Positions 32,679 through 39,903 of a stretch of DNA of 48,553 bases are shown piece after piece. The notes beneath the pieces were generated by a model that saw only the letters and a list, made by a program, of their open reading frames with translations, searched no databases and had not been told where the DNA came from. Numbering within the stretch: the first letter of the stretch is position 1; the number at the start of each line of letters is the position of its first letter. Source of the stretch: JAZNQL01 sp045590155 (lineage in GTDB: Bacteria; Bacillota; Clostridia; UMGS1883; UMGS1540); assembly GCA_045590155.1 (NCBI GenBank), contig JAZNQL010000052.1, positions 1 to 48,553 of the forward strand, written 5' to 3'. The position numbers and the translations under genes are program-made.

Positions 32679-33086
32679 TCATTTATTTTTTGGATTTAAT
32701 ATATCACGCCATGCCAAATCTCCTCGCTGGAGTCCGTGTATCAAAACTTCGGCTGTTGCCATATTTGTTGCTATGGGTATATTATGTACGTCACAAAGTC
32801 TTAAAAGTGCTTCAACATCTGGTTCGTGGGGATGGGCTGTTAATGGGTCTCTGAAAAAAAGTACCAAGTCTATTTCGTTATAGGCAATACGGCTGCCTAT
32901 TTGTTGGTCGCCCCCCTGAGGGCCCGATAAAAATCTATGCACATCAAGCCCCGTTGCTTCCATAATCAATGTGCCGGTTGTTCCTGTTGCGCAAAGATTA
33001 TGTTTTGCAAATATGCCGCGATATGCTATACAAAACTGAACCATAAGTTCTTTTTTCTTATCGTGTGCTATAAGTGCTATATTCAC
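32679..33086 (-). CDS. mgsA: methylglyoxal synthase
   Basis: 135 residues. Converts dihydroxyacetone phosphate to methylglyoxal, releasing phosphate. ALIAHDKKK is the N-terminal motif, TGTTG the phosphate-binding loop, and FLSGPQGGDQQIG holds the catalytic Asp60. DPLTAHPHEPDV follows. The start is GTG behind a GGAGG Shine-Dalgarno. It lies in the usual clostridial place near minD and the mre genes. Confidence 0.97.
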   Translation of the reverse strand: MNIALIAHDKKKELMVQFCIAYRGIFAKHNLCATGTTGTLIMEATGLDVHRFLSGPQGGDQQIGSRIAYNEIDLVLFFRDPLTAHPHEPDVEALLRLCDVHNIPIATNMATAEVLIHGLQRGDLAWRDILNPKNK

Positions 33087-33101
33087 TTTTTCTCCTCCAT
33101 T

Positions 33102-33902
33102 TTAATTTTCTTTCATTCTTTTTAGCAGTTTTTTTCTTCTGCCTTTTGCAAATATGTTTTTTGATCCTGCAAATTTTTGTACGGGAATTTTTTCTCCTAA
33201 AAGTCTTTTAGCAATGTTTATATATTCTTTAAATGCTGCGTCTTTTTTGTTTTTCATTGCTGACTTACCAAGGCTTGCTGCCATTTGTACTTCTTCACTT
33301 TCGGCTACTGCACCAAGAAAATCAACTGCTAAAAGCTCTATAATTTCATCAACAGTAAGCTGTGCACCCTTTTTTATGAGACGGGGGTTTATGCGGTTTA
33401 CAATTATATATTTTTTTATATCTTTATTTTCAAGAAGGCATAAAACCTTGTCTGCATCACGAAGGGCTGCATAATCAGGCGTTGATACAACTAGAGCTGT
33501 ATCTGCCCCCGAAACTGCATTTCTGAAACCGTGTTCAATGCCTGCAGGACAATCTATAAGTATGAAATCATATTCCTCTGAAAGCTCTTTTGTAAGCTTT
33601 TTCATCTGTTCTTCTTCTATTGCCTCTTTTTCGACAGTTTGTGAGGCTGCAAGCATAAAAAGGTTTTCTTCTATTTGTATGAGTGCCTGCGAAAGTCTGC
33701 ATTTTCCTTCTAAAACGTCTGCAAAGTCGTACACAATCTTATTTTCTACAGAAAGTGCCACATCAAGGTTGCGAAGACCTAAATCTGCATCAATAACAAG
33801 CACCTTTTTTCCCATATCTGACAGAGCTTTGCCGAGATTTGCCGTTGTTGTTGTTTTTCCTACTCCGCCCTTGCCAGATGTTACAACCATTACTCTTCCC
33901 AT
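33102..33902 (-). CDS. minD: septum-site determining ATPase MinD
   Basis: 266 residues from the ATG at 33902, chosen over an upstream TTG because AAAGGAG is then 10 nt away and the protein begins MGRVMVVTSGKGGVGKT, like other MinD. The deviant Walker A KGGVGKTT (about 11-18) and LVIDADLGLRNLD are diagnostic. DCPAGIEHGFRNAV also fits MinD. The C-terminal end (GRRKKLLKRMKEN) is a short basic amphipathic helix that could bind membrane. No minC or minE is present; eda sits where minC is commonly found. MinC or MinE could be elsewhere in the genome. Confidence 0.94.
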   Translation of the reverse strand: MGRVMVVTSGKGGVGKTTTTANLGKALSDMGKKVLVIDADLGLRNLDVALSVENKIVYDFADVLEGKCRLSQALIQIEENLFMLAASQTVEKEAIEEEQMKKLTKELSEEYDFILIDCPAGIEHGFRNAVSGADTALVVSTPDYAALRDADKVLCLLENKDIKKYIIVNRINPRLIKKGAQLTVDEIIELLAVDFLGAVAESEEVQMAASLGKSAMKNKKDAAFKEYINIAKRLLGEKIPVQKFAGSKNIFAKGRRKKLLKRMKEN

Positions 33903-33934
33903 TTTTTGCAAATCTCCTTTAAATTTAAAAATTT

Positions 33935-34579
33935 TTACAGCTGTTGCGTGTATGCTTTTGCAAGCTCACAAAGCTTTTCGTAATCATTATTTTCCAAAAA
34001 TTTTTTATCTATAATATTTGAGCCTATTCCAAAACCCGATACTCCTGCTTTTAAATAGTCTTGCATATTGTTCTCGTTTATTCCTCCAACTGCAAGAAGT
34101 TTTATGTGTGAAAGCGGTGCTTTTACTGCTTTTACATATTCAATACCAAGATTTGTTATAGGAAACAGCTTTACAAAGTCTGCTCCAAAGCGGTGCGCTG
34201 CCTGAATTTCTGTTGGTGTGAGTGCTCCTGATATTGACACCATTTCAAGTTCTCGCGTTTTTTCTATAACTTTATCGTAAGTGTCAGGAGATATTATAAA
34301 TTTGCCTCCTGCTTGTTTTGTAAGTTCAACCTGTTTTTCGCTTATAACGGTTCCTGCACCTATATACATTCTGCCTTCAAATTCTTTTGCAAGAAGATTT
34401 ATATTTTCGGCAGTTTGCTCGTCGGGTACTATCCCTTTTGCATCGTAGGTTACTTCAAGAAGCCGTACTCCGCCTTCATACATTGCCTCTGTCAGCGGGA
34501 TAAGTTTTTCTTTTTCTACACCTCTTACAATGACTATTATTTTTTTATCCTCTATTGTTTTTATTACATTTTCTCTCAT
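33935..34579 (-). CDS. eda: 2-keto-3-deoxy-6-phosphogluconate (KDPG) aldolase family
   Basis: 214 residues. Splits KDPG (or KDPGal) to pyruvate and glyceraldehyde 3-phosphate, as in Entner-Doudoroff or uronate catabolism. The Schiff-base Lys is in DFVKLFP (Lys137), the base Glu in LLEVTYD (Glu42) and a phosphate/carboxylate Arg in IVRG (Arg19). GAGTV and ISP follow the family pattern. No kdgK, edd or uronate gene is nearby, so the source of substrate is unknown. It has its own strong promoter in the 77-nt gap after mrdA and is followed by minD 32 nt later. Confidence 0.93.
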   Translation of the reverse strand: MRENVIKTIEDKKIIVIVRGVEKEKLIPLTEAMYEGGVRLLEVTYDAKGIVPDEQTAENINLLAKEFEGRMYIGAGTVISEKQVELTKQAGGKFIISPDTYDKVIEKTRELEMVSISGALTPTEIQAAHRFGADFVKLFPITNLGIEYVKAVKAPLSHIKLLAVGGINENNMQDYLKAGVSGFGIGSNIIDKKFLENNDYEKLCELAKAYTQQL

Positions 34580-34597
34580 TTTGAAATCTCCGTTAAA

Positions 34598-34627
34598 AAT
34601 ATATAATTTTCATTTACATATTGTCAA
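34598..34627 (-). promoter_or_regulatory. promoter of the eda-minD-mgsA-mtaD-ruvX group
   Basis: On the minus strand a perfect TTGACA (34622-34627), an 18-nt spacer, then TATATT (34598-34603), 18 nt before the eda start codon. This allows the lower half of the region to be expressed separately from the mre-mrdA part. Confidence 0.72.
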
Positions 34628-34656
34628 TGATATTTTAACACAACAAAAGAATAAAA

Positions 34657-36687
34657 TCAATGGGTGAGAATATTTTTAATACTTATATCATCAGCTTCAA
34701 TTTCGCCGTTAAAACAAGCTTTGAATACATCTCTTGCTACTATTGCTGCGTTTGAACCGTGTACGCCGTGTTCAATTACAACACAAATTGCAACGGTAGG
34801 TGCGTTGCTTGGTGCGTAACCTACAAAAATTGCGTTATCTGAACCATCAGAAACTTCAGCTGTGCCGGTTTTCCCTCCTACACCAACCTCGAACTCATCG
34901 AAAACAGTGCTTGCAGTTCCGAACTCTACAACATTTTTCATACCATTCATAACTGCCGCTCTTGTTTCTTTATTAAGTTCTATACGACTTAAAATTTCAG
35001 GTTCGATTACTTTTATTATCTCGCCTGTTTCAGATGAACGTATTTCTTTTATAAGATGAGGCTTATATCTTGTGCCTCCGTTTGCAAGCATTGCAACATA
35101 ATTTGCAAGCTGAATGGGTGTGAACATATTATCCGACTGTCCTATTGCCGCCTGCAAGGTATCGCCCGGCATCCATTCCTCGCCGCGGGCAGCTTTTTGT
35201 TCCGGTCCTGCTAAAATACCGCTGCTCTCTTCATTTTCGAGTTCAATACCTGTTTTGCTTCCAAGTCCGAACAATGTAGCATATTTATTGAGTGTGGTTA
35301 TTGTTGTTCTTCTTCCCACATCATAGAAAAAATAGTTACAGGAATTTTCAAGCGCCTGTGTAACGTTTTGAGGTCCATGTGTTGCACCTGAACTGTATAT
35401 CCAGCAACGTGGTTTATAATCAGAATAATAATCGTATATTCCTTCGTCTGTTATGCTGGTATATGGTGTAATTATTTTTTCTTCAAGTGCAGCTATTGAA
35501 GTTATCATTTTAAAGGTTGAACCAGGTTCATACGCTCCACCTATTGCCCTGTTGAACATAGGAAGCCTTTTATCTTTACTTAAAGACGAATAATCCTCAT
35601 CAAAGGTTGAAGGATTATACGAAGGGTATGATGCGATTGCAAGTATTTCTCCACTGTTTATATCAAGTGCAACTACTGCACCGCTTGATGCATCGTAGCC
35701 TTCCCCTTCTTCTTCGGCACTTCTTTCCCTTACATAGGCAATTCCTTCTTTAAGGGCACGCTCTGCCGCTTTTTGAATTTCTGCATCTATTGTCAGTACA
35801 ACATTATTGCCTTTTTTTGAAGATTGATGCGCAGTTACATCTACTTTTTTGCCGTCAAGGCTTTGCTCTACTCTGCTTAATCCGTTTTTGCCTTTTAAAT
35901 TATCTTCGCAGACTTTTTCTATGCCTTGTTTGCCTATAATATCGTTCATACTGTAGCCTTGTTCCTGCAAGGTTTCGTATTCTTCTTTATAAATTCTCCC
36001 CACTCGTCCGAGAATGTGCGCAGCGAGCGAACCTTCCGGATATTCCCTCATAGGAGATGTTGTAATTGCCACTCCCGGTAAGTCCATTGACTGTTCTTTT
36101 ACCTTTGTTATCATATCGTCACTTGCATTTTGTGCAAGCGTATATTCAACAGATTCCGAAAAGCCTAAAACGTCCATCTCATAACGGGCACCTATTATAA
36201 ATCTTGCCTGTTTATCTGTATAATAATTTTCTACATTATACTCTTTACGGAAGTGCTCAAGTATTTTATCTGCATCGGCATTTTTATCTATTCCGTATTT
36301 TTCTTTCCATTCAGTTTCTGATTCTCCGCTTATAAGTATTTCATAAGGTTCTTCGTCTGATAAAGGAAAGCTTTCGGTTGTCAAACTTCCGTCTTCTCTT
36401 GCCCATGTTGTAAGGGTAAGAAGCATTTTATTTATCTGTGCATCAGACATATCATTTACCTGATACATTTTTACTGCATAACCTGTTTTGTTCTTTACAA
36501 GCTCTTTTCCGTTTCGGTCTAATATATCTCCGCGAGGAGCCTCAACTGAGGTTGTACGGAAAAGACGCTGTTCACTTTGTTTTCTGTACTCGTCCCCTTT
36601 TATTATCTGAAGATGAATAAGTCTACTGAAGGTTGCAAGACAAAAAAATGCTATAATAAAATAAATTATGCGGTATCTTATATTCAT
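34657..36687 (-). CDS. mrdA: penicillin-binding protein 2 (elongasome transpeptidase)
   Basis: 676 residues. One N-terminal membrane helix (about 7-25) precedes a PBP dimer domain and a transpeptidase domain. The active-site SxxK is STFK at about residue 390, SxN is SCN (ALENSCNYFFYDVG) and KTG is in GGKTGTAEVSD at about 606. With MreC/MreD beside it, it is the side-wall class B enzyme that cross-links peptidoglycan with RodA. It overlaps mreD by 4 nt. Confidence 0.95.
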   Translation of the reverse strand: MNIRYRIIYFIIAFFCLATFSRLIHLQIIKGDEYRKQSEQRLFRTTSVEAPRGDILDRNGKELVKNKTGYAVKMYQVNDMSDAQINKMLLTLTTWAREDGSLTTESFPLSDEEPYEILISGESETEWKEKYGIDKNADADKILEHFRKEYNVENYYTDKQARFIIGARYEMDVLGFSESVEYTLAQNASDDMITKVKEQSMDLPGVAITTSPMREYPEGSLAAHILGRVGRIYKEEYETLQEQGYSMNDIIGKQGIEKVCEDNLKGKNGLSRVEQSLDGKKVDVTAHQSSKKGNNVVLTIDAEIQKAAERALKEGIAYVRERSAEEEGEGYDASSGAVVALDINSGEILAIASYPSYNPSTFDEDYSSLSKDKRLPMFNRAIGGAYEPGSTFKMITSIAALEEKIITPYTSITDEGIYDYYSDYKPRCWIYSSGATHGPQNVTQALENSCNYFFYDVGRRTTITTLNKYATLFGLGSKTGIELENEESSGILAGPEQKAARGEEWMPGDTLQAAIGQSDNMFTPIQLANYVAMLANGGTRYKPHLIKEIRSSETGEIIKVIEPEILSRIELNKETRAAVMNGMKNVVEFGTASTVFDEFEVGVGGKTGTAEVSDGSDNAIFVGYAPSNAPTVAICVVIEHGVHGSNAAIVARDVFKACFNGEIEADDISIKNILTH

Positions 36688-37184
36688 TGTCCGCCCCTCC
36701 TTTCAACACCTATTCCTATAATGATATTTAAAGGCTTATACAACAAAAGCTGAACTGCGGCTGTGTATGCCGCTGTTGGAATTGCATATCTGAATATTGC
36801 ATACACAAGATTGCCTGTACCCCAAACTGTGTATGTGAAAATATATGAAATGACCTGAACTAATACTGTCATAATAAGAGTTATCCAGGATGTTACAAAT
36901 TCAGATTTTTTATAAAATTCTCCAGACATAAAAGAAATAAATATTGCTGAATACATAAACAAAAGTGCATTAAAACCAAATACTCTTCCCCATAAAACGT
37001 CGGTAAGTACTCCTGCTAAAAGTCCTAAAAGTCCAGCTTCAAAAGGTTCTGTTTCAAGAGAAATCATCATAATAAGAGCAAAAGCAAGACACGGGGAAAT
37101 ACCCTGAATGTTAAGAAACGAGCCCCATGTGCATTCAAGTATAAAAGCAAATATTATTGCTACTACTCTTACTGTATACTTCAT
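36684..37184 (-). CDS. mreD: rod shape-determining protein MreD
   Basis: 166 residues, mostly hydrophobic with about five helices. FILECTWGSFLNIQGISPCLAFALIM, EAGLLGLLAGVLTDVLWGRVFGFNALLF is the MreD pattern. Inner-membrane part of the elongasome, encoded between mreC and mrdA in the usual order. There are 8 nt between it and mreC. Confidence 0.93.
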   Translation of the reverse strand: MKYTVRVVAIIFAFILECTWGSFLNIQGISPCLAFALIMMISLETEPFEAGLLGLLAGVLTDVLWGRVFGFNALLFMYSAIFISFMSGEFYKKSEFVTSWITLIMTVLVQVISYIFTYTVWGTGNLVYAIFRYAIPTAAYTAAVQLLLYKPLNIIIGIGVERRGGQ

Positions 37185-37192
37185 AATACCTC

Positions 37193-38017
37193 TTAATTGA
37201 TTATTACCAATACTTCATCTATTTTTTCGAAATTAACTGCCGTTTCAACTATGGCGTTATGATAAAGCCCCTGCTCGTCGGCAGTAAAGTTTTTTACTCT
37301 GCCGATAAGAAGTCCTGATGGGTATATTCCCCCAAGGCCTGACGTTTCGACATAATCGCCTACCGTCATTGATGCGCCTTTTGATATATAGGCAAGCTTA
37401 CATGTTCCTTCTTCGGAAAGTTCAAGATTGCCTTCAACTATTGCTCTGTCCCCTGTTCTGTTTATTATTGCTCCGACTGATGATGACTGGTCAATAATGG
37501 TTATTACTTTTGCCCAGGTTGTTCCTACCTCGCTTATATAACCTACAAGTCCGTCAGAATTTATTACAGGCTGTTTTTTCTTTATTCCGCTGCTTGTTCC
37601 TCTGTTTATTGTAAAATCATAGTACCAGTTTCCTGCATCCTTTGCCGAAACTTTTGCCGCAACGGTTTTTATATCGTTTTTATCATGCTGAAGCTGCAAA
37701 AGATTTTTTAAACGCTCGTTTTCGTTTTGCAGGGTATAGAGTTTTCGCGAGTCTTCTTCAAGTTCTTTTACGCGAGCCTTTAAGGTTTCGTTTTCCTGTC
37801 TGTAATCAGCTATGCTGCGGAAACGCTCGAAAAAGTTTTCAGTTGCCGTGCCTATACTGTAAAAAAATCTCTGTACGGGGGTTACTACTATTCCTACCCC
37901 ATCTTCTGCAAAGTTCTCTTTATCTCTTGATATGGTTGAAATTATCATCAATGCAAAAATAAGCAATGTTATTATTATCAATACTATAAAAAATTTACTT
38001 CTGAAAAAATTATTCAT
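37193..38017 (-). CDS. mreC: rod shape-determining protein MreC
   Basis: 274 residues from the ATG at 38017. An upstream in-frame start at 38047 was rejected because GGAG lies 8 nt before 38017. One membrane helix (about 8-26) is followed by a coiled coil (ADYRQENETLKARVKELEEDSRKLYTLQNENERLKNLL) and the beta-rich MreC domain (KKQPVINSDGLVGYISEVGTTWAKVITIID, GLGGIYPSGLLIGRV). It overlaps maf by 8 nt. No mreB is in the window. Confidence 0.95.
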   Translation of the reverse strand: MNNFFRSKFFIVLIIITLLIFALMIISTISRDKENFAEDGVGIVVTPVQRFFYSIGTATENFFERFRSIADYRQENETLKARVKELEEDSRKLYTLQNENERLKNLLQLQHDKNDIKTVAAKVSAKDAGNWYYDFTINRGTSSGIKKKQPVINSDGLVGYISEVGTTWAKVITIIDQSSSVGAIINRTGDRAIVEGNLELSEEGTCKLAYISKGASMTVGDYVETSGLGGIYPSGLLIGRVKNFTADEQGLYHNAIVETAVNFEKIDEVLVIIN

Positions 38018-38597
38018 ATTGCATCTCCAGTTCAAATTCATCTTCAAGAAACTTTTTTAACGGTGTTATAGGAAGTCCTACAACATTTTTGTAATCTCCT
38101 TCAATTTTGCTTACAAAGGAAAACGGATCATTCTGCACACCGTAAGCTCCTGCTTTATCCATTGGAATTTTGGTTTTTATATATTCATTTATTTCATCTG
38201 GCGTTAGTTTACGGAAGGTTACTTTTGTTGTTTCGCAAAAAGAAGCGGTATACCCATCTTTTTCTTTTATAACGCAGACACCTGTCATAACCTCGTGTGT
38301 TCTCCCTGAAAGTGCAGAAAGCATTTCAAATGCATGTGCTTCGTTTTTAGGTTTGCCTAAAATTTTATTATCAAGCACTACTACTGTATCGGCACCTATT
38401 ACGAAACGGTTTTTCATTCCTTTTTTTACTACCGCTGCAGCTTTTTTTATTGCTGTCTGTTGTACTGCAATCTGCGGAGACAAAAATTCGGGAAAGGTTT
38501 CGTCTATATCTGCTATTTTTATTTCAAAATCAAAGCCTGCATCATAAAGAAGTTGTTTTCTTCTTGGCGATGCCGATGCCAGAACAAATTTATTCAA
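38010..38597 (-). CDS. maf: Maf family nucleotide pyrophosphatase
   Basis: 195 residues. LASASPRRKQLLYDAGFDFEI is the Maf N-terminal motif. VIGADTVVVLDNKILGKP contains the catalytic Asp, and GRTHEVMTGV and DKAGAYGVQ complete the pattern. Maf proteins hydrolyse non-canonical or modified nucleoside triphosphates such as dTTP, UTP and 5-methyl-UTP. It sits next to mreC, the classical Firmicutes neighbourhood, with a 4-nt overlap with the Gx-transporter gene. Confidence 0.95.
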   Translation of the reverse strand: MNKFVLASASPRRKQLLYDAGFDFEIKIADIDETFPEFLSPQIAVQQTAIKKAAAVVKKGMKNRFVIGADTVVVLDNKILGKPKNEAHAFEMLSALSGRTHEVMTGVCVIKEKDGYTASFCETTKVTFRKLTPDEINEYIKTKIPMDKAGAYGVQNDPFSFVSKIEGDYKNVVGLPITPLKKFLEDEFELEMQYE

Positions 38598-39115
38598 GAT
38601 TTAATCTCCTTTAATTTTTTTAGTCTTGGAACTAAAAAGTTTGCACATACCCCGGTGAAAAAGCCTGTAAAAGATGATATAAGTATTAAAAGCATAAGAT
38701 ATGCAAACATTTTTGTTGTGCCTATTAAGACCGAGGCTACTGCTACCTGTGCACTGCTATGTGCCACTGCACCTAAAAGGCTTATTCCCGCAAAGCTTAA
38801 TTTGCCGTAAAACAGTTTATATGCTACTGCCATTATAAGCCACGCAGCAACACCTCCTGCAAGCGAAAACGGGTATGCTGAAAATGTGCCTGTTAGAAGA
38901 GCTGTTACAAATGTGCGTACCAAAACTATTAATAAGGCTTCCTTTACAGACAAAATTGATATTGCTGATAATGTTACCACATTTGCAAGCCCTATTTTTG
39001 ACCCATACATAAATCCGGGAGAAGGTAGCATATTTTCAATTATTGAAAGTACGATTGCTGTTGCGGCAAAAATACCTGTATATACTGTCCTGTTTTTTTC
39101 AATACGATGTAGCAT
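38594..39115 (-). CDS. Gx transporter family membrane protein (EetB-like)
   Basis: 173 residues with about five membrane helices. PSPGFMYGSKIGLANVVTLSAI and VRTFVTALLTGTFSAYPFSLAGGVAAWLIM match the Gx transporter / heptaprenyl-diphosphate-synthase component I (PF07456) family. It overlaps the NusG-II gene by 17 nt. The pair recalls EetA/EetB of the Listeria flavin-based electron transfer locus. The function here is unproven and could also concern quinone precursor or flavin transport. Confidence 0.82.
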   Translation of the reverse strand: MLHRIEKNRTVYTGIFAATAIVLSIIENMLPSPGFMYGSKIGLANVVTLSAISILSVKEALLIVLVRTFVTALLTGTFSAYPFSLAGGVAAWLIMAVAYKLFYGKLSFAGISLLGAVAHSSAQVAVASVLIGTTKMFAYLMLLILISSFTGFFTGVCANFLVPRLKKLKEIKS

Positions 39116-39488
39116 CTACATCACTTTCTCCTTCGATATATATTATAAGTCTGTTTGGAAGGCAAACTATACTGTCTCCCGGTTTTGTTATTTTACCCTT
39201 TTTTATGTCCGTTTTATCGGGACAGTCCGCCTCTTTAACATAGACTCCGTCTTTTTGAAGTACAATGGTGTTTGAGCCGTATTGTGTTTTTATCTGTACT
39301 GTTTTATCTTCTTTAATATCTGACAGGTAATAACGGGAATGTTCTTCCCCGTCAATTTCTATTATAACTGTTTTTTCAGTTTCTTCTGAAAAAAATGAAT
39401 TTATTAAAAGAAGTCCTGCTACACAAAAAATTAAAACAAGTAAAATTATATCGGCAGGTTTTATATTACTTTTTTCCTGTTGAGCCAA
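39099..39488 (-). CDS. NusG domain II-containing membrane-anchored protein (EetA-like)
   Basis: 129 residues. One membrane helix (about 11-30, ADIILLVLIFCVAGLLLINSFF) anchors an extracytoplasmic NusG-II beta domain with the motif ADCPDKTDIKKGKI...GDSIVCLPNRLIIYI. The usual second Cys of CPDKxC is Thr/Asp here. The domain is unrelated in role to transcription factor NusG. The start is TTG at 39488 with GAGG upstream; no ATG fits. It overlaps dut by 23 nt and the Gx gene by 17 nt. Confidence 0.83.
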   Translation of the reverse strand: MAQQEKSNIKPADIILLVLIFCVAGLLLINSFFSEETEKTVIIEIDGEEHSRYYLSDIKEDKTVQIKTQYGSNTIVLQKDGVYVKEADCPDKTDIKKGKITKPGDSIVCLPNRLIIYIEGESDVDATSY

Positions 39489-39903
39489 AGCCGCCCTCTC
39501 CTCTTTGTGTATCGTTTAAAGTATCGGCTGTTTCTATTTCAAACTGAGGTGTATTTGTTATAACCATCTGGGCTATTCTTTCGCCGTCGGTTATGGTATA
39601 TGGCTTGTCCCCAAGATTTATAATGCCGCATTTTATTTCTCCGCGGTAGTCACTGTCTATAACGCCAACACAGTTTGATAATGTTAACCCGTATTTTACT
39701 GCAAGTCCGCTTCTTGGATATATCATTCCTGCATAATTTTCGGGTATTTCAACTGCTATTCCTGTTGGAACAAGCGCCTTCTGCATAGGGTTTAAAACTA
39801 TATCTTCATCAATACATGCAGATAAATCCATACCTGCCGCCTGCTCCGATGCATACACGGGCAGTTTTGCTTTATCGTTTAACTTTTTTACTTTTATTTT
39901 CAC
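39466..39903 (-). CDS. dut: dUTP diphosphatase
   Basis: 145 residues, a homotrimeric dUTPase. Motifs are AAGMDLSA, YPRSGLA, VGVIDSDYRGEIKCGIIN, ERIAQMVI and the flexible P-loop-like end GGFGSTG. Removes dUTP and provides dUMP. The start is GTG at 39903 behind GGGGG. It overlaps the U32 peptidase gene by 32 nt, an unusually long overlap. Confidence 0.96.
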   Translation of the reverse strand: MKIKVKKLNDKAKLPVYASEQAAGMDLSACIDEDIVLNPMQKALVPTGIAVEIPENYAGMIYPRSGLAVKYGLTLSNCVGVIDSDYRGEIKCGIINLGDKPYTITDGERIAQMVITNTPQFEIETADTLNDTQRGEGGFGSTGKK

